Of a stretch of DNA of 41,897 bases, positions 1 through 8,195 are shown one piece after another. The stretch is from Acidobacteriota bacterium (GTDB lineage: Bacteria; Acidobacteriota; Blastocatellia; Chloracidobacteriales; Chloracidobacteriaceae): positions 1-41,897 of the forward strand of contig JACQXX010000102.1 in NCBI GenBank assembly GCA_016208495.1. Direction: 5' to 3'. The position numbers and the translations under genes were made by a program. Under the pieces are notes generated by a model. The model did not search any database. It saw only the letters and a program-made list of their open reading frames with translations, and was not told the origin of the DNA. Within the stretch, counting starts at the first letter, position 1; each line of letters begins with the position of its first letter.

Positions 1-57
1 TACTGACTACTGACTACTGACTACTGACTACTGACTACTGACTACTGATTACTGACT
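1..57. repeat. TACTGAC heptamer tandem array (8 units)
   Basis: Eight consecutive 7-bp units of TACTGAC, one of them (the seventh) ending in T instead of C. The array lies 11 bp beyond the pdxA stop codon. The same heptamer forms both arms of the inverted-repeat element at 16200-16523, so this may be one arm of a similar element cut by the window edge. Confidence 0.95.
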
Positions 58-67
58 ACCGCCATGG

Positions 68-1150
68 TCAAATTTCGACCAGATCTTCCGAAAATTCCTG
101 CCCTCGTTTGACCAGTTCCGCCGCCAGTTTAATCGCTTCAATCAGGCTTTGGGGATCTGCCAATCCACGTCCGGCAATGTCAAAGGCGGTGCCGTGGTTG
201 GTGGAGGTTCTGATGAAGGGAAGGCCGAGCGTTACGTTGACGGCTTCGCCAAAGGACAGGCATTTAATCGGGATCATTCCCTGATCGTGATAGGAACACA
301 GGACAATGTCGAATTCACCTCTGGCCGCCCGTAAAAAGACATTTTCGGCGGGAATCGGGCCAGTGATGATCATGTCGGGGTGTTCAGTGAGGCAGGTTTC
401 AATCGCTGGAACCATTTCCGAAGCTTCTTCAAGACCAAACAAGCCTCCTTCGGCGCCATGTGGATTGACAGCGGCGACTGCAATGCGTGGCCGCCGGATG
501 CCCCATCGAATCAGTTCACGGTGGGTGAGTGTGAGCATGCGCTCAATGCGTTCTTTGGTGATATAGGTCAACGCCCGGCTCAAGGGAAGGTGATTGGTCA
601 GCAACACCACGCGCAACACCGCCGAAACAAAACCCAGGGCAAAGGTGCGGGTCCCAGTCAAATGGGCGAGGAGTTCGGTGTGCCCGGTGAAACTATAGCC
701 GCCAAGCAGAAGCGACCGTTTATTGATTGGACAGGTGGTTAACCCTTCGATGATGCCAGCCTGATAGAGTTTGACGGCGGCTTCGATGTATTCACCTGAG
801 GCTTTTCCGTAGGTCGGAGAGATTTCACCCCAGGTGAGAGGTTCAAAGAGGTTATCAATGGTGCATAACAGCGGGCGGTCACTCTGAGTTGGGATTGATG
901 CTTCGGAAAAGCGGGCCACCAGTTCGTCAAATGGCCAGACATCCATCTCAAATGGAAGATCAAGGTGGCGGGCGACCTGGCGCAGATGATTGGCGTCTCC
1001 GACGAGGATCAGGTCAGCCACGGCACGCACCTCGGGGTCGGTGCAGGCTTTCAGGGCAATTTCTGGGCCAATCCCGGAGGGGTCTCCGATGGTAATTCCA
1101 ATTCTGGGTTTCCAGGTGGACGGGGTAGATGCGGAAAACTCTTGTGTCAA
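68..1150 (-). CDS. pdxA: 4-hydroxythreonine-4-phosphate dehydrogenase
   Basis: PdxA oxidises 4-phosphohydroxy-L-threonine with NAD(P)+ in the DXP-dependent route to pyridoxal 5'-phosphate; it is a cytoplasmic metal-dependent enzyme. The 360-aa product has the family signatures in order: an N-terminal ITIGDPSGIGPE loop (about residues 19-30), TGHTELLA carrying a metal-ligand histidine, AVNPHGAEGG, SYHDQGMIPIK and a C-terminal NHGTAFDIAGRG. Typical PdxA is about 330 aa; the surplus is a 15-residue Ser/Thr-rich N-terminus. The start used is TTG at 1150, with a GAGG Shine-Dalgarno-like tract about 10 bases upstream; no ATG lies between it and the first conserved motif. It points away from the heat-shock genes and has no partner gene of the pathway in view. 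Confidence 0.95.
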   Translation of the reverse strand: MTQEFSASTPSTWKPRIGITIGDPSGIGPEIALKACTDPEVRAVADLILVGDANHLRQVARHLDLPFEMDVWPFDELVARFSEASIPTQSDRPLLCTIDNLFEPLTWGEISPTYGKASGEYIEAAVKLYQAGIIEGLTTCPINKRSLLLGGYSFTGHTELLAHLTGTRTFALGFVSAVLRVVLLTNHLPLSRALTYITKERIERMLTLTHRELIRWGIRRPRIAVAAVNPHGAEGGLFGLEEASEMVPAIETCLTEHPDMIITGPIPAENVFLRAARGEFDIVLCSYHDQGMIPIKCLSFGEAVNVTLGLPFIRTSTNHGTAFDIAGRGLADPQSLIEAIKLAAELVKRGQEFSEDLVEI

Positions 1151-1661
1151 GGTTTGATATCCTCAGTGCCAGAAATAAATCTTGGAATTTGGGGACCGGG
1201 CTGAGAGGCATAAATGCCAGAGAAGAGAAATGAACCCGATCTGGACAAGGGGACAAGGGGACAATTCCACCAAATTTGTGAGTGTGACTGACGTTCGGTT
1301 GGGAGCGGGGATGAGACGATTGGTTTTTTCTCCAGGTCTTTGTGTCTCCCCATACTTCTTGTCACCCACATACTCAACTTTCCTTCTCCTGGGGCTCATG
1401 CCTGTGAGAGTCTGATCGGGATCAAGGGCCACACCAGATCAGGCTCTCGGGAAGTATCATATGGGAGGGCAAAAATCAATATCCGGTGCAGGAGCCGCCG
1501 GGAAAGGGCTGGGCCCGCAGTTGCCGCCAGTCAGGCTAAACGTTGAAAAGATAAGGAGATTAGCTCCTTTTTGCCACGCAACCTGCCTTGACAGTCGGTT
1601 TTGCGAAATGGTACTTTTTTGGCCGCATCCCCACACTAACCTCCTCCGCATGCAGTTCTAT
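1151..1661. other. Intergenic region between divergent pdxA and hrcA
   Basis: About 510 bp without a convincing gene. It holds a short 9-bp direct repeat (GGACAAGGG, about 1245-1263) and a weak promoter-like pair before hrcA. The reading frame of hrcA stays open back to 1461, but that part has no resemblance to HrcA proteins. I saw no CIRCE operator (TTAGCACTC-N9-GAGTGCTAA). Confidence 0.6.
1588..1617 (+). promoter_or_regulatory. Weak sigma70-like promoter candidate for hrcA
   Basis: A perfect TTGACA (1588-1593) is followed after 18 bp by TACTTT (1612-1617), which matches only 3 of 6 positions of a -10 box. Transcription would start about 40 bp before the preferred hrcA start at 1662. The -10 is poor, so this is tentative. 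Confidence 0.25.
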
Positions 1662-2813
1662 ATGAGCAAGAAAGCGTCTGATTTTATTTTTGATGAGCGA
1701 AGTCGTGACATTTTGTTGGCGATTGTGAAGCTCCATATTGCCACTGGTGAAGCGGTTGGTTCCCGCACGCTTTCAAAAAATTCCAAACAGACTCTGAGCG
1801 CGGCCACCATTCGCAACATCATGGCGGACCTGGAAGAGGCTGGATATTTATCTCAGCCACACCCGTCAGCCGGTCGGATCCCGACTGATAAAGGCTATCG
1901 CTATTATGTTGACAATTTGATCCGTGGCGCCCGGGTTTCGCGATTGGATGAGGAATTTATTCACCGGTCACTTTTGACGGATCCTGAATTAACCCGTGAG
2001 AACCTGCTGGAACGAACTTCGCATCTGTTGTCGCAAATCTCGCACCATGTGGGCATTGTCCTTTCCCCCAGGTTTTCACAGGATATTATTCAGCATATTG
2101 AGTTTATTCGATTGTCAGAAGGACGGATTCTGGTTATCGTCGTCTCCCGCACCGGGATTGTCCACGATTGTGTGGTTCGCCTGGACGAAGACTTATCGCA
2201 GGACGAACTCAATCGCACCTCACGATATTTGTCAGAAAATTTCAAAAATTGCAGCCTTGGCGCCATCCGCGAAGAGCTTCTGGTCCGCATGACCGAAGAA
2301 AAAGCCCTCTATGACCGCCTGTTAAAAAACGCGATTTTGTTGTGCACCCAGACCATTGACCACGATGCCGAGCAGGCGGACGTGTATGTTGATGGGACGG
2401 TGAACATGTTGAATCAGCCTGATTTTGTTGATCTTGATCGAATGCGGGCTCTGTTCCGAATGTTTGAAGAAAAAGGGCGACTGGTGAAAATTTTGAACAA
2501 ATGCCTGGCGATGGTGCCTGACGGTGGAATTGCCATCCAAATCGGGGCTGAAAACCAGCTTCCAGGCATGCGTGACTGCACCATCATTACCTCACCCTAC
2601 TCATTTAGCAATCAGGTCATTGGCGGAATCAGCATCGTGGGGCCAACCCGGATGCATTACACCCGCGTCATCAGCATTGTAAGCTACGTGTCTCAACTGT
2701 TTAATCAATTGCTGAATGAGGAGGGGCCGTTTGAAATTCGCCAGGATGGGTCAATTCACCTGATTGACCAGAAATTGAAGCCGACACCGTTTGCCCTTCC
2801 GATTCCGGAATGA
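1662..2813 (+). CDS. hrcA: Heat-inducible transcription repressor HrcA
   Basis: HrcA represses class I heat-shock genes by binding CIRCE operators, with GroEL as the usual co-factor. The N-terminal winged helix is clear: FDERSRDILLAIVKLHI, TGEAVGSRTLSK, SAATIRNIMADLEEAGYLSQPHPSAGRIPTDKGYR (about residues 6-85). The C-terminal GAF-like domain includes GISIVGPTRMHYTRVISIVSYVS near the end. The frame is open 67 codons further upstream, but HrcA proteins normally begin a few residues before this helix, so ATG 1662 (383 aa) is chosen; ATG 1650 is the alternative, and neither has a good Shine-Dalgarno. It heads the order hrcA-grpE-dnaK-dnaJ, known from many bacteria. No CIRCE sequence was found near any of these four genes. 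Confidence 0.93.
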   Translation: MSKKASDFIFDERSRDILLAIVKLHIATGEAVGSRTLSKNSKQTLSAATIRNIMADLEEAGYLSQPHPSAGRIPTDKGYRYYVDNLIRGARVSRLDEEFIHRSLLTDPELTRENLLERTSHLLSQISHHVGIVLSPRFSQDIIQHIEFIRLSEGRILVIVVSRTGIVHDCVVRLDEDLSQDELNRTSRYLSENFKNCSLGAIREELLVRMTEEKALYDRLLKNAILLCTQTIDHDAEQADVYVDGTVNMLNQPDFVDLDRMRALFRMFEEKGRLVKILNKCLAMVPDGGIAIQIGAENQLPGMRDCTIITSPYSFSNQVIGGISIVGPTRMHYTRVISIVSYVSQLFNQLLNEEGPFEIRQDGSIHLIDQKLKPTPFALPIPE

Positions 2814-3386
2814 CCAGTGGCCAGTGGGAGAAATTTTAAGCCTGCACCAGTTCGGGTTGCTTTTGTAAAGAGTTGCAGCCGAATCCGCAACAGCGAATAG
2901 GCTCAAAACGACCTCAGGTGACCCCGCCCAGGTTTTTTTATGGATCCGTCATCACGACGCTTGGCAACATCGCTTTGTTTTCGGTAAGGTAAGACAGCAC
3001 ACAGTTTTTCAAAAACCGGTGTGATTCAAACACCGCCCGCACCCATTCGTGAGTCAATCACCTGTCATTTCTGTTTTCAGCAACGCTCTTTTTATTGTTT
3101 TTCCATCTTCAGTCCAGTGCCTTGGACCACAACTGACCAACTGCCGAACCGAAGTTCTTGCCATTATTTGCCTGGTTCATTCACTTGTGCACATTCAGTG
3201 CTCATTGAAAACGGTTGTTTTTGTGCTGGCGATGTTGGTTCAGGCGGGTTTTCGTTCCCAGTCCAATCACCGAATCCCCGACCGTTGAAAACTGAGAAAA
3301 AGAATGACAGCGCGGCAAAAAATCTTTACCAGTTACCTGTGTTCATTTCATTTCTGATATTGAGCCACTAACCACCCGGAGGGTCT
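2814..3386. other. 573-bp gap between hrcA and grpE
   Basis: No gene is supported here. An open frame at 3021-3371 has atypical Phe/Ser/Pro-rich composition and no family resemblance. A small hairpin (CGGTGT at 3017-3022 pairing with ACACCG at 3030-3035) is the only structure noticed. A gap of this length suggests that grpE may have its own promoter. Confidence 0.5.
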
Positions 3387-4256
3387 GTGACGAATATTCC
3401 CGTTCATTTCGAGTCATCAAAGCAAAAAGAAGAACCTGCGCCCCAGATGCCGGAAACGATACAACCGGAATCTGGTGTCACGGAAATCGAATCTCAGCCG
3501 GAGGTTGTTGCGGTGCAAACCCCAGAAGTTTCAGCGGCTCAGCCAGTCGTGGCTGAGCCGGAGCCTGCCGAAGTTGTTGCCCCTGAACCACCCAAAGGGC
3601 TGGAGCCGGTTGAACCCCAACCAGAACCACCGGTTGACCCGCCGGCGGCACCACCGGTTGAGGCGAAACCTCAGTCAAGTGGTGGTCTCACAATGGAGGA
3701 AACCGTTCAGTTGCTCACTGATCTGGCAACTTTACAGGAAAATCTGGCCCACGCTGAACAGCAAACACTTTTGGCTCGCAAACACGTTGAAATCGTGCAA
3801 GAGCAGCTTGCCAAGGTCAATGAAGAAAAGAATTCCTGGCACGAGCAGTTGCTGCGTCAGCGGGCTGAATTTGAAAACTTCCGCAAACGGGTTGAACGTG
3901 AAAAGCAGGAGTTGCGGCTGAATTCCAGAGTAGATGTGATCAGAAGCATGCTGGAGGTTTTAGATAACCTTGAGCGGGCACTCACCATCGGGCAATCGGA
4001 TTCAGGCAACCTGGAAGCCTTTTTGGAAGGTGTCCAACTGATCCAAAAACAATTGTTTGGCTCCCTGACCAACTTTGGCTTGACGCCAGTCAAAGCCGTT
4101 GGCGAAATGTTTGATCCGTCCATCCACGAGGCGGTGGCAACTCAAGTATCAGAGGACCTGGAGCCAAACACCATTGTTGACGAACTGCAGCGAGGGTACC
4201 AGCTTGGCGACCGATTAATCCGTCCCGCCCGGGTCCGAGTCGCGATTCGGGGCTAA
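3387..4256 (+). CDS. grpE: Nucleotide exchange factor GrpE with long Pro/Glu-rich N-terminus
   Basis: GrpE releases ADP from DnaK and acts as a dimer in the cytoplasm. The C-terminal ~180 residues are GrpE: a long heptad-rich helix (about 108-170) with AEFENFRKRVEREKQE, then SMLEVLDNLERAL, FLEGVQLIQKQLFGSLTNFGLTPV, GEMFDPSIHEAVATQ and the beta-domain ending GYQLGDRLIRPARVRVA. The first ~100 residues are low-complexity Pro/Glu/Val (many PEP, EPV and QPE words) and probably disordered; GrpE is usually about 190-200 aa against 289 here. Start is GTG 3387, with GGAGG at 3378-3382 four bases upstream. The downstream dnaK and dnaJ are its functional partners. Confidence 0.95.
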   Translation: MTNIPVHFESSKQKEEPAPQMPETIQPESGVTEIESQPEVVAVQTPEVSAAQPVVAEPEPAEVVAPEPPKGLEPVEPQPEPPVDPPAAPPVEAKPQSSGGLTMEETVQLLTDLATLQENLAHAEQQTLLARKHVEIVQEQLAKVNEEKNSWHEQLLRQRAEFENFRKRVEREKQELRLNSRVDVIRSMLEVLDNLERALTIGQSDSGNLEAFLEGVQLIQKQLFGSLTNFGLTPVKAVGEMFDPSIHEAVATQVSEDLEPNTIVDELQRGYQLGDRLIRPARVRVAIRG

Positions 4257-4620
4257 GGGATCGTTAAAAATAAATTCCTGGGAGCGCAGGCGTCCCGCCC
4301 GCCATAAGTCGGAAGATGCGGGCAAGATGCCCGCGCTCCCAAATGAAAACGGGAAGTTGATTTTTTACAGTCCCTAAGGATGGGGGCGATTCCTGTGCAA
4401 AATTCACTGTGAGGCCACTGGTTTTTGCCTTTTCGGCAACCTGGTTTTGTTTTCACTTATTTTTGATGAATGTTCACCCACCAATTGGCGGCGCTTTGCT
4501 GGTTGTCAATTCGGCAACAACAAAAAACTGCCAGATGGATCTACTTAACCGAACACACTCCTTCACTCCCGTATTCAGTCGGGGGGATTCAGTAAGTCTT
4601 TAGGAAAGGCTGAAAAGTTT
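4257..4620. other. 364-bp gap between grpE and dnaK
   Basis: It contains the imperfect inverted repeat at 4280-4340 and otherwise nothing recognisable. An AGGAAAGG tract (4602-4609) lies a little far upstream of the dnaK ATG. No CIRCE operator is visible. Confidence 0.5.
4280..4340. repeat. Intergenic inverted repeat (GGGAGCGC...GCGCTCCC)
   Basis: Two 23-bp arms (4280-4302 and 4318-4340) are inverted copies differing at 4 positions; each begins or ends with GGGAGCGC/GCGCTCCC and contains a GCCCGC/GCGGGC core. A 15-bp spacer separates them. The transcript could fold into a long hairpin between grpE and dnaK. It looks like a dispersed REP-like element, though no second copy is in this window. 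Confidence 0.75.
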
Positions 4621-6498
4621 ATGGGGAAGGTCATTGGCATTGACTTGGGTACGACCAACTGTTGTGTGGCTGTCATGGAGGGGGGAACGACGCAAATCAT
4701 TCCCAATAAAGAAGGTGGCCGTACAACTCCGTCCGTCGTCGGGTTTACAGACAAGGGGGAACGACTCGTAGGGCAGATTGCCAAGCGCCAGGCAATTACC
4801 AATGCCGCCAATACTGTCTATGCAGTGAAACGCTTAATTGGGCGCAAATTTAACTCCCCTGAAGTCCAGCGGGCACGGGAAAGCAGTCCGTATGAAATTT
4901 CCGAAGCCCCAAATGGCGATGCCCGGGTCCGTGTCCAGGGACGTGACTATAGTCCACCTGAAATTTCAGCCATCATTTTGCAGCGACTCAAGGCTTCGGC
5001 TGAAGATTTTCTCGGTGAAGAAATTGAGGAAGCCATCATCACCGTCCCGGCCTACTTTGATGATTTCCAGCGCCAGGCGACTAAAGATGCTGGAAAAATT
5101 GCCGGATTGAATGTCCAGCGGATTATCAACGAACCAACGGCTGCCGCACTGGCCTATGGTTTGGGGAAGACCCAATCGGAACGCATCGCCGTCTATGACC
5201 TGGGTGGCGGCACGTTCGATATCTCAATTTTGGAAATGAACGATGGTGTTTTCGAAGTTCTTTCCACCTGCGGTGACTCGTTCCTCGGTGGCGAAGACTT
5301 TGACCAACGGATCATTGACTGGCTGATTGAGGAGTTTAAAAAACAGACCGCCATTGACCTGCGGGCTGACCGGTTGGCGCTTCAGCGGTTGAAAGAAGCC
5401 GCCGAACGAGCCAAGTGCGAAGTTTCCACCTCGCTGGAGGCCAATATCAATCTGCCGTTTATTGCGGCTGACGCCACTGGCCCCAAGCATCTTAATATCA
5501 ATCTGACCCGCGCCAAATTTGAAGAACTGGTTTCGGATCTGGTTGAAAAAACAGTTGAACCCTGCCAGAAAGCCCTGTGGGATGCCCGTTTGAAACCCGA
5601 AGACATTGATCAGGTGCTTCTGGTTGGAGGGCAAACCCGTTCCCCCATCATCCACGAGTGTGTTCGCAAAATCTTTAATAAAGATGCTTCAACCGCCATC
5701 AACCCGGATGAAGTCGTGGCGATTGGTGCTTCGATTCAGGGTGCGGTGCTGACGGGTGAAGTAAAGGAACTGGTTCTGCTGGACGTGATTCCGCTCTCGC
5801 TCGGGATTGAAGTTCGCGGTGGACTGTTTCAGAAAGTTGTGGAACGCAACTCAACCATTCCAATTCGCAAAGGGTTGACCTTCACCACCGTTGCTGATAA
5901 CCAAAACTCAGTCGAAGTCCATATTTTGCAGGGGGAACGCGAAATTGTCGCCGGCAATCGCTCGCTTGGACGATTTGAGCTGGTTGGGGTTCCGCCGGCA
6001 CCGCGGGGTATTCCACAGATTGAAGTTGTGTTTGAAATCAATGCCGATGGGATTGTCCAGGTTTCAGCTCGCGACAAAATGACCGGGCTTGAACAGGCAA
6101 TGCGTGTCACTCCTTCGTCGGGTCTGTCAGCCTCGGAAATTTATGATCTGATCAATGAGGCTCAGATCAATGCCGAAGCTGACCGCCGCACCAAAGAATT
6201 GCTCCTGCTCAGGAGCCGCCTCGAAGGGTTGATGCAAAATACTCAGCGGTCATTTAGTGAATTTGGCTGGATGTTGTCAGCTAATGATCAAGAAATGGTT
6301 CGTGACACGCTGCTGCAAGCCAAAGATGGGCTCTCGTCCCAGGATCCGCTCTTAATCCGTCAACTCCTTGAAGCCCTTGAACATGCGGCGAAGGTGATTA
6401 CCGATGCCATGTTTAGCCCGGCGGCTTCTGGGCAGGAACCAGGTCCTTCAAGCGAAGCTGATGCCGGGGAAAGTGGGACCAAATTGTTGACAGAATAG
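4621..6498 (+). CDS. dnaK: Hsp70 chaperone DnaK (divergent lid and C-terminus)
   Basis: ATP-dependent cytoplasmic chaperone working with DnaJ and GrpE. The ATPase domain is canonical: IGIDLGTTNCCVAV (residues 5-18), AVKRLIGRKF, AIITVPAYFDDFQRQATKDAGKIAGL, IINEPTAAALAYGLG, VYDLGGGTFDISIL, DQVLLVGGQTRSP. The substrate-binding beta domain follows (LLDVIPLSLGIEVRGG, LQGEREIVAGNRSLGRFELVGVPPAPRG). The lid after about residue 500 is less typical, and the tail (GESGTKLLTE) lacks the acidic EEV-type ending of the main bacterial DnaK. With 625 aa and a place in the hrcA-grpE-dnaK-dnaJ cluster it may be a DnaK2-type paralogue or simply the lineage's version; the window cannot tell. Confidence 0.96.
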   Translation: MGKVIGIDLGTTNCCVAVMEGGTTQIIPNKEGGRTTPSVVGFTDKGERLVGQIAKRQAITNAANTVYAVKRLIGRKFNSPEVQRARESSPYEISEAPNGDARVRVQGRDYSPPEISAIILQRLKASAEDFLGEEIEEAIITVPAYFDDFQRQATKDAGKIAGLNVQRIINEPTAAALAYGLGKTQSERIAVYDLGGGTFDISILEMNDGVFEVLSTCGDSFLGGEDFDQRIIDWLIEEFKKQTAIDLRADRLALQRLKEAAERAKCEVSTSLEANINLPFIAADATGPKHLNINLTRAKFEELVSDLVEKTVEPCQKALWDARLKPEDIDQVLLVGGQTRSPIIHECVRKIFNKDASTAINPDEVVAIGASIQGAVLTGEVKELVLLDVIPLSLGIEVRGGLFQKVVERNSTIPIRKGLTFTTVADNQNSVEVHILQGEREIVAGNRSLGRFELVGVPPAPRGIPQIEVVFEINADGIVQVSARDKMTGLEQAMRVTPSSGLSASEIYDLINEAQINAEADRRTKELLLLRSRLEGLMQNTQRSFSEFGWMLSANDQEMVRDTLLQAKDGLSSQDPLLIRQLLEALEHAAKVITDAMFSPAASGQEPGPSSEADAGESGTKLLTE

Positions 6499-6514
6499 GA
6501 AAGACGTTTAAGTT

Positions 6515-6715
6515 TTGAGTTCTGAAAAAACCAGGGCTGAGGGCTTGGGCTGAAAAGGCCAGGGCTTGGGGCAGAAAGACTCGCAAGCTCGGAGCAAAGG
6601 AAGGGATGAGGGATGACGGATGAGGGATGAAACAAAACCAATTCTTCAGCCCAATTTCTTCAGCCCAATTTCTTCAGCCCTAAGCCCTAAGCCAGGCCCT
6701 GAACCCTGGTTCTGT
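6515..6715. repeat. Intergenic repeat element with GGGCTGA/CTTCAGCCC arms, copy 1
   Basis: Between dnaK and dnaJ. The left side repeats GGGCTGA/GGGCTTG words; the centre (about 6576-6630) reads AGACTCGCAAGCTCGGAGC followed by repeated GATGAGG words; the right side has three units of TTCTTCAGCCCAAT and two CCCTAAG heptamers. The left and right words are reverse complements of each other. The same core and arms recur in opposite orientation at 14765-14940. Confidence 0.8.
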
Positions 6716-6771
6716 AGCTCAAAACTTAATCCAAGACTCAAAATTTTCGCAGTGAGGTTTTAGCAACTGCA

Positions 6772-7884
6772 ATGGCAACCAAAAGAGATTACTACGAGGT
6801 CCTGGGTGTCCAGCGTGATGCCAATGAGGCCGAAATCAAAAGTGCATACCGTAAACTGGCCATGAAGTACCACCCGGATAAAAATCCAGGTGACCAGGAA
6901 GCAGAAGAAAAATTTAAAGAGGCCGCCGAAGCCCATCGGGTATTGTCTGATCCACAACAACGAGCCCGATATGACCGGTTTGGCCACGCCGGAGTTGGAA
7001 CGGCAGCCGCTGGCGGTAGCCAGGGATTTGGTGACTTTACCAATATTGAAGATTTGCTCGGCGATTTATTTGGGTTTCGGGATGCCTTTGGTGGCGGTGG
7101 TCGTCGAGCCAGCCAGGTCCAGCGCGGAGCTGATCTGCGCTACGACCTTGAAATTACCCTTGAAGAAGCGGCCAATGGGGTCAGACCCCGAGTGCGGATT
7201 CCACGGCTCGAAACCTGTGAAACCTGTACCGGATCAGGTGCCGCCGCTGGTTCATCCCCCTCAACCTGTACCACCTGTAGCGGCACAGGTCAGATTCGAT
7301 ACCAGCAAGGGTTTTTCAGCGTCAGTCGAACCTGTTCGGCGTGCCGGGGCACTGGCCGCATGATCAAAAATCTATGTAAAGATTGTCGCGGGGAAGGCCG
7401 GGTCCAAAAAGAAAAAGTGCTTGAACCAAAAATTCCGGCTGGGGTTGATACCGGAGCTCGGATTCGAATTCAAGGTGAAGGTGAATCGGGAATGGGCGGC
7501 GGCCCGGCTGGCGACCTCTATATCGTCATTCATGTCAAAGAACATGAAACCTTCAAGCGGCAGGACAACAATCTCTATTGCACGGTTCCGATTACCATTT
7601 CACAGGCGGTTCTCGGCACCGAAATCAAGGTCAACACCCTCGAAGGCGAAGAAACACTGTCTATTCCCGAAGGCACCCAAACCGATACCGTCTTCCGCAT
7701 TCGCAATAAGGGCATTGTTTCACTTTCAGGTCGTGGAAAAGGCGATTTGTTTGTTTCAGCGACGGTGGTTACCCCAACTCGCCTGTCACGAGAACAGCGA
7801 AAACTCTTTGAGGAACTGGCGAAACTGGAGTCTCAACAGACCGAAGAAGGGTTTTTTGACAAAGTGAAGAATATTTTTGGATAG
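6772..7884 (+). CDS. dnaJ: Co-chaperone DnaJ (Hsp40)
   Basis: Stimulates DnaK ATP hydrolysis and delivers substrates. Full-length type I architecture in 370 aa: J domain (about 6-70) with HPD at residues 34-36, Gly/Phe-rich linker (75-115), four zinc-binding CxxCxGxG repeats between about 145 and 215 ([32 protein letters not shown]), then the substrate-binding domains ([36 protein letters not shown]) and a C-terminal [10 protein letters not shown]. The upstream gap of 273 bp is filled by a repeat element, so coupling to dnaK is not tight. ATG 6772 is the natural start, only a few residues before the J domain; its Shine-Dalgarno is weak. Confidence 0.97.
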   Translation: MATKRDYYEVLGVQRDANEAEIKSAYRKLAMKYHPDKNPGDQEAEEKFKEAAEAHRVLSDPQQRARYDRFGHAGVGTAAAGGSQGFGDFTNIEDLLGDLFGFRDAFGGGGRRASQVQRGADLRYDLEITLEEAANGVRPRVRIPRLETCETCTGSGAAAGSSPSTCTTCSGTGQIRYQQGFFSVSRTCSACRGTGRMIKNLCKDCRGEGRVQKEKVLEPKIPAGVDTGARIRIQGEGESGMGGGPAGDLYIVIHVKEHETFKRQDNNLYCTVPITISQAVLGTEIKVNTLEGEETLSIPEGTQTDTVFRIRNKGIVSLSGRGKGDLFVSATVVTPTRLSREQRKLFEELAKLESQQTEEGFFDKVKNIFG

Positions 7885-8195
7885 GAATTTGGTGATTGGC
7901 TCTGGGGAATCCATTCTCCCCAGAACCCGGAACCCTGACAAGGTGACCGACTGACAAGGTGACCGGGTGATTTTTTCATCCCTCATCCTTCATTCCTTAT
8001 CCTGTCCGAAAACCCGGAACCCAAAAATAAGCTCCCAGACCTTCAGGCTGTAAAAATCCATCGTTGACGGATTTACTCAAAGTCTGGTAAGTTAGGCACG
8101 CCTACCATTTCGTTTTCATCCAGGGTTTCTCGCACAATTTCATCGGCACCTAGCCACTTCATTGAAAGACCTTCAACTCTTGCGGAGGAACGTCC
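7885..8195. other. 311-bp gap between dnaJ and the secreted-protein gene
   Basis: Contains two short direct repeats of a TGACAAGGTGACCG-like word (about 7936-7968) and repeated CATCC words that echo the intergenic repeats elsewhere. On the minus strand, 8073-8162 encodes a 29-residue acidic frame with a GAAGG upstream; it is discussed as a finding and not called as a gene. Confidence 0.5.

Noticed and set aside
1461-1661. N-terminal extension of HrcA from the earlier start
   Set aside because: The 67 extra codons do not look like HrcA, and the family normally starts close to the winged-helix domain.
3021-3371. Open frame of 116 codons between hrcA and grpE
   Set aside because: Composition is Phe/Ser/Pro-rich, two overlapping frames compete, there is no ribosome-binding site and no resemblance to a protein family.
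5224-5655. 143-codon frame antisense to dnaK
   Set aside because: dnaK motifs on the plus strand are unambiguous over the same bases.
1151-6771. CIRCE operator for HrcA
   Set aside because: Scanned by eye on both strands upstream of hrcA, grpE, dnaK and dnaJ; no TTAGCACTC or GAGTGCTAA pair was seen.
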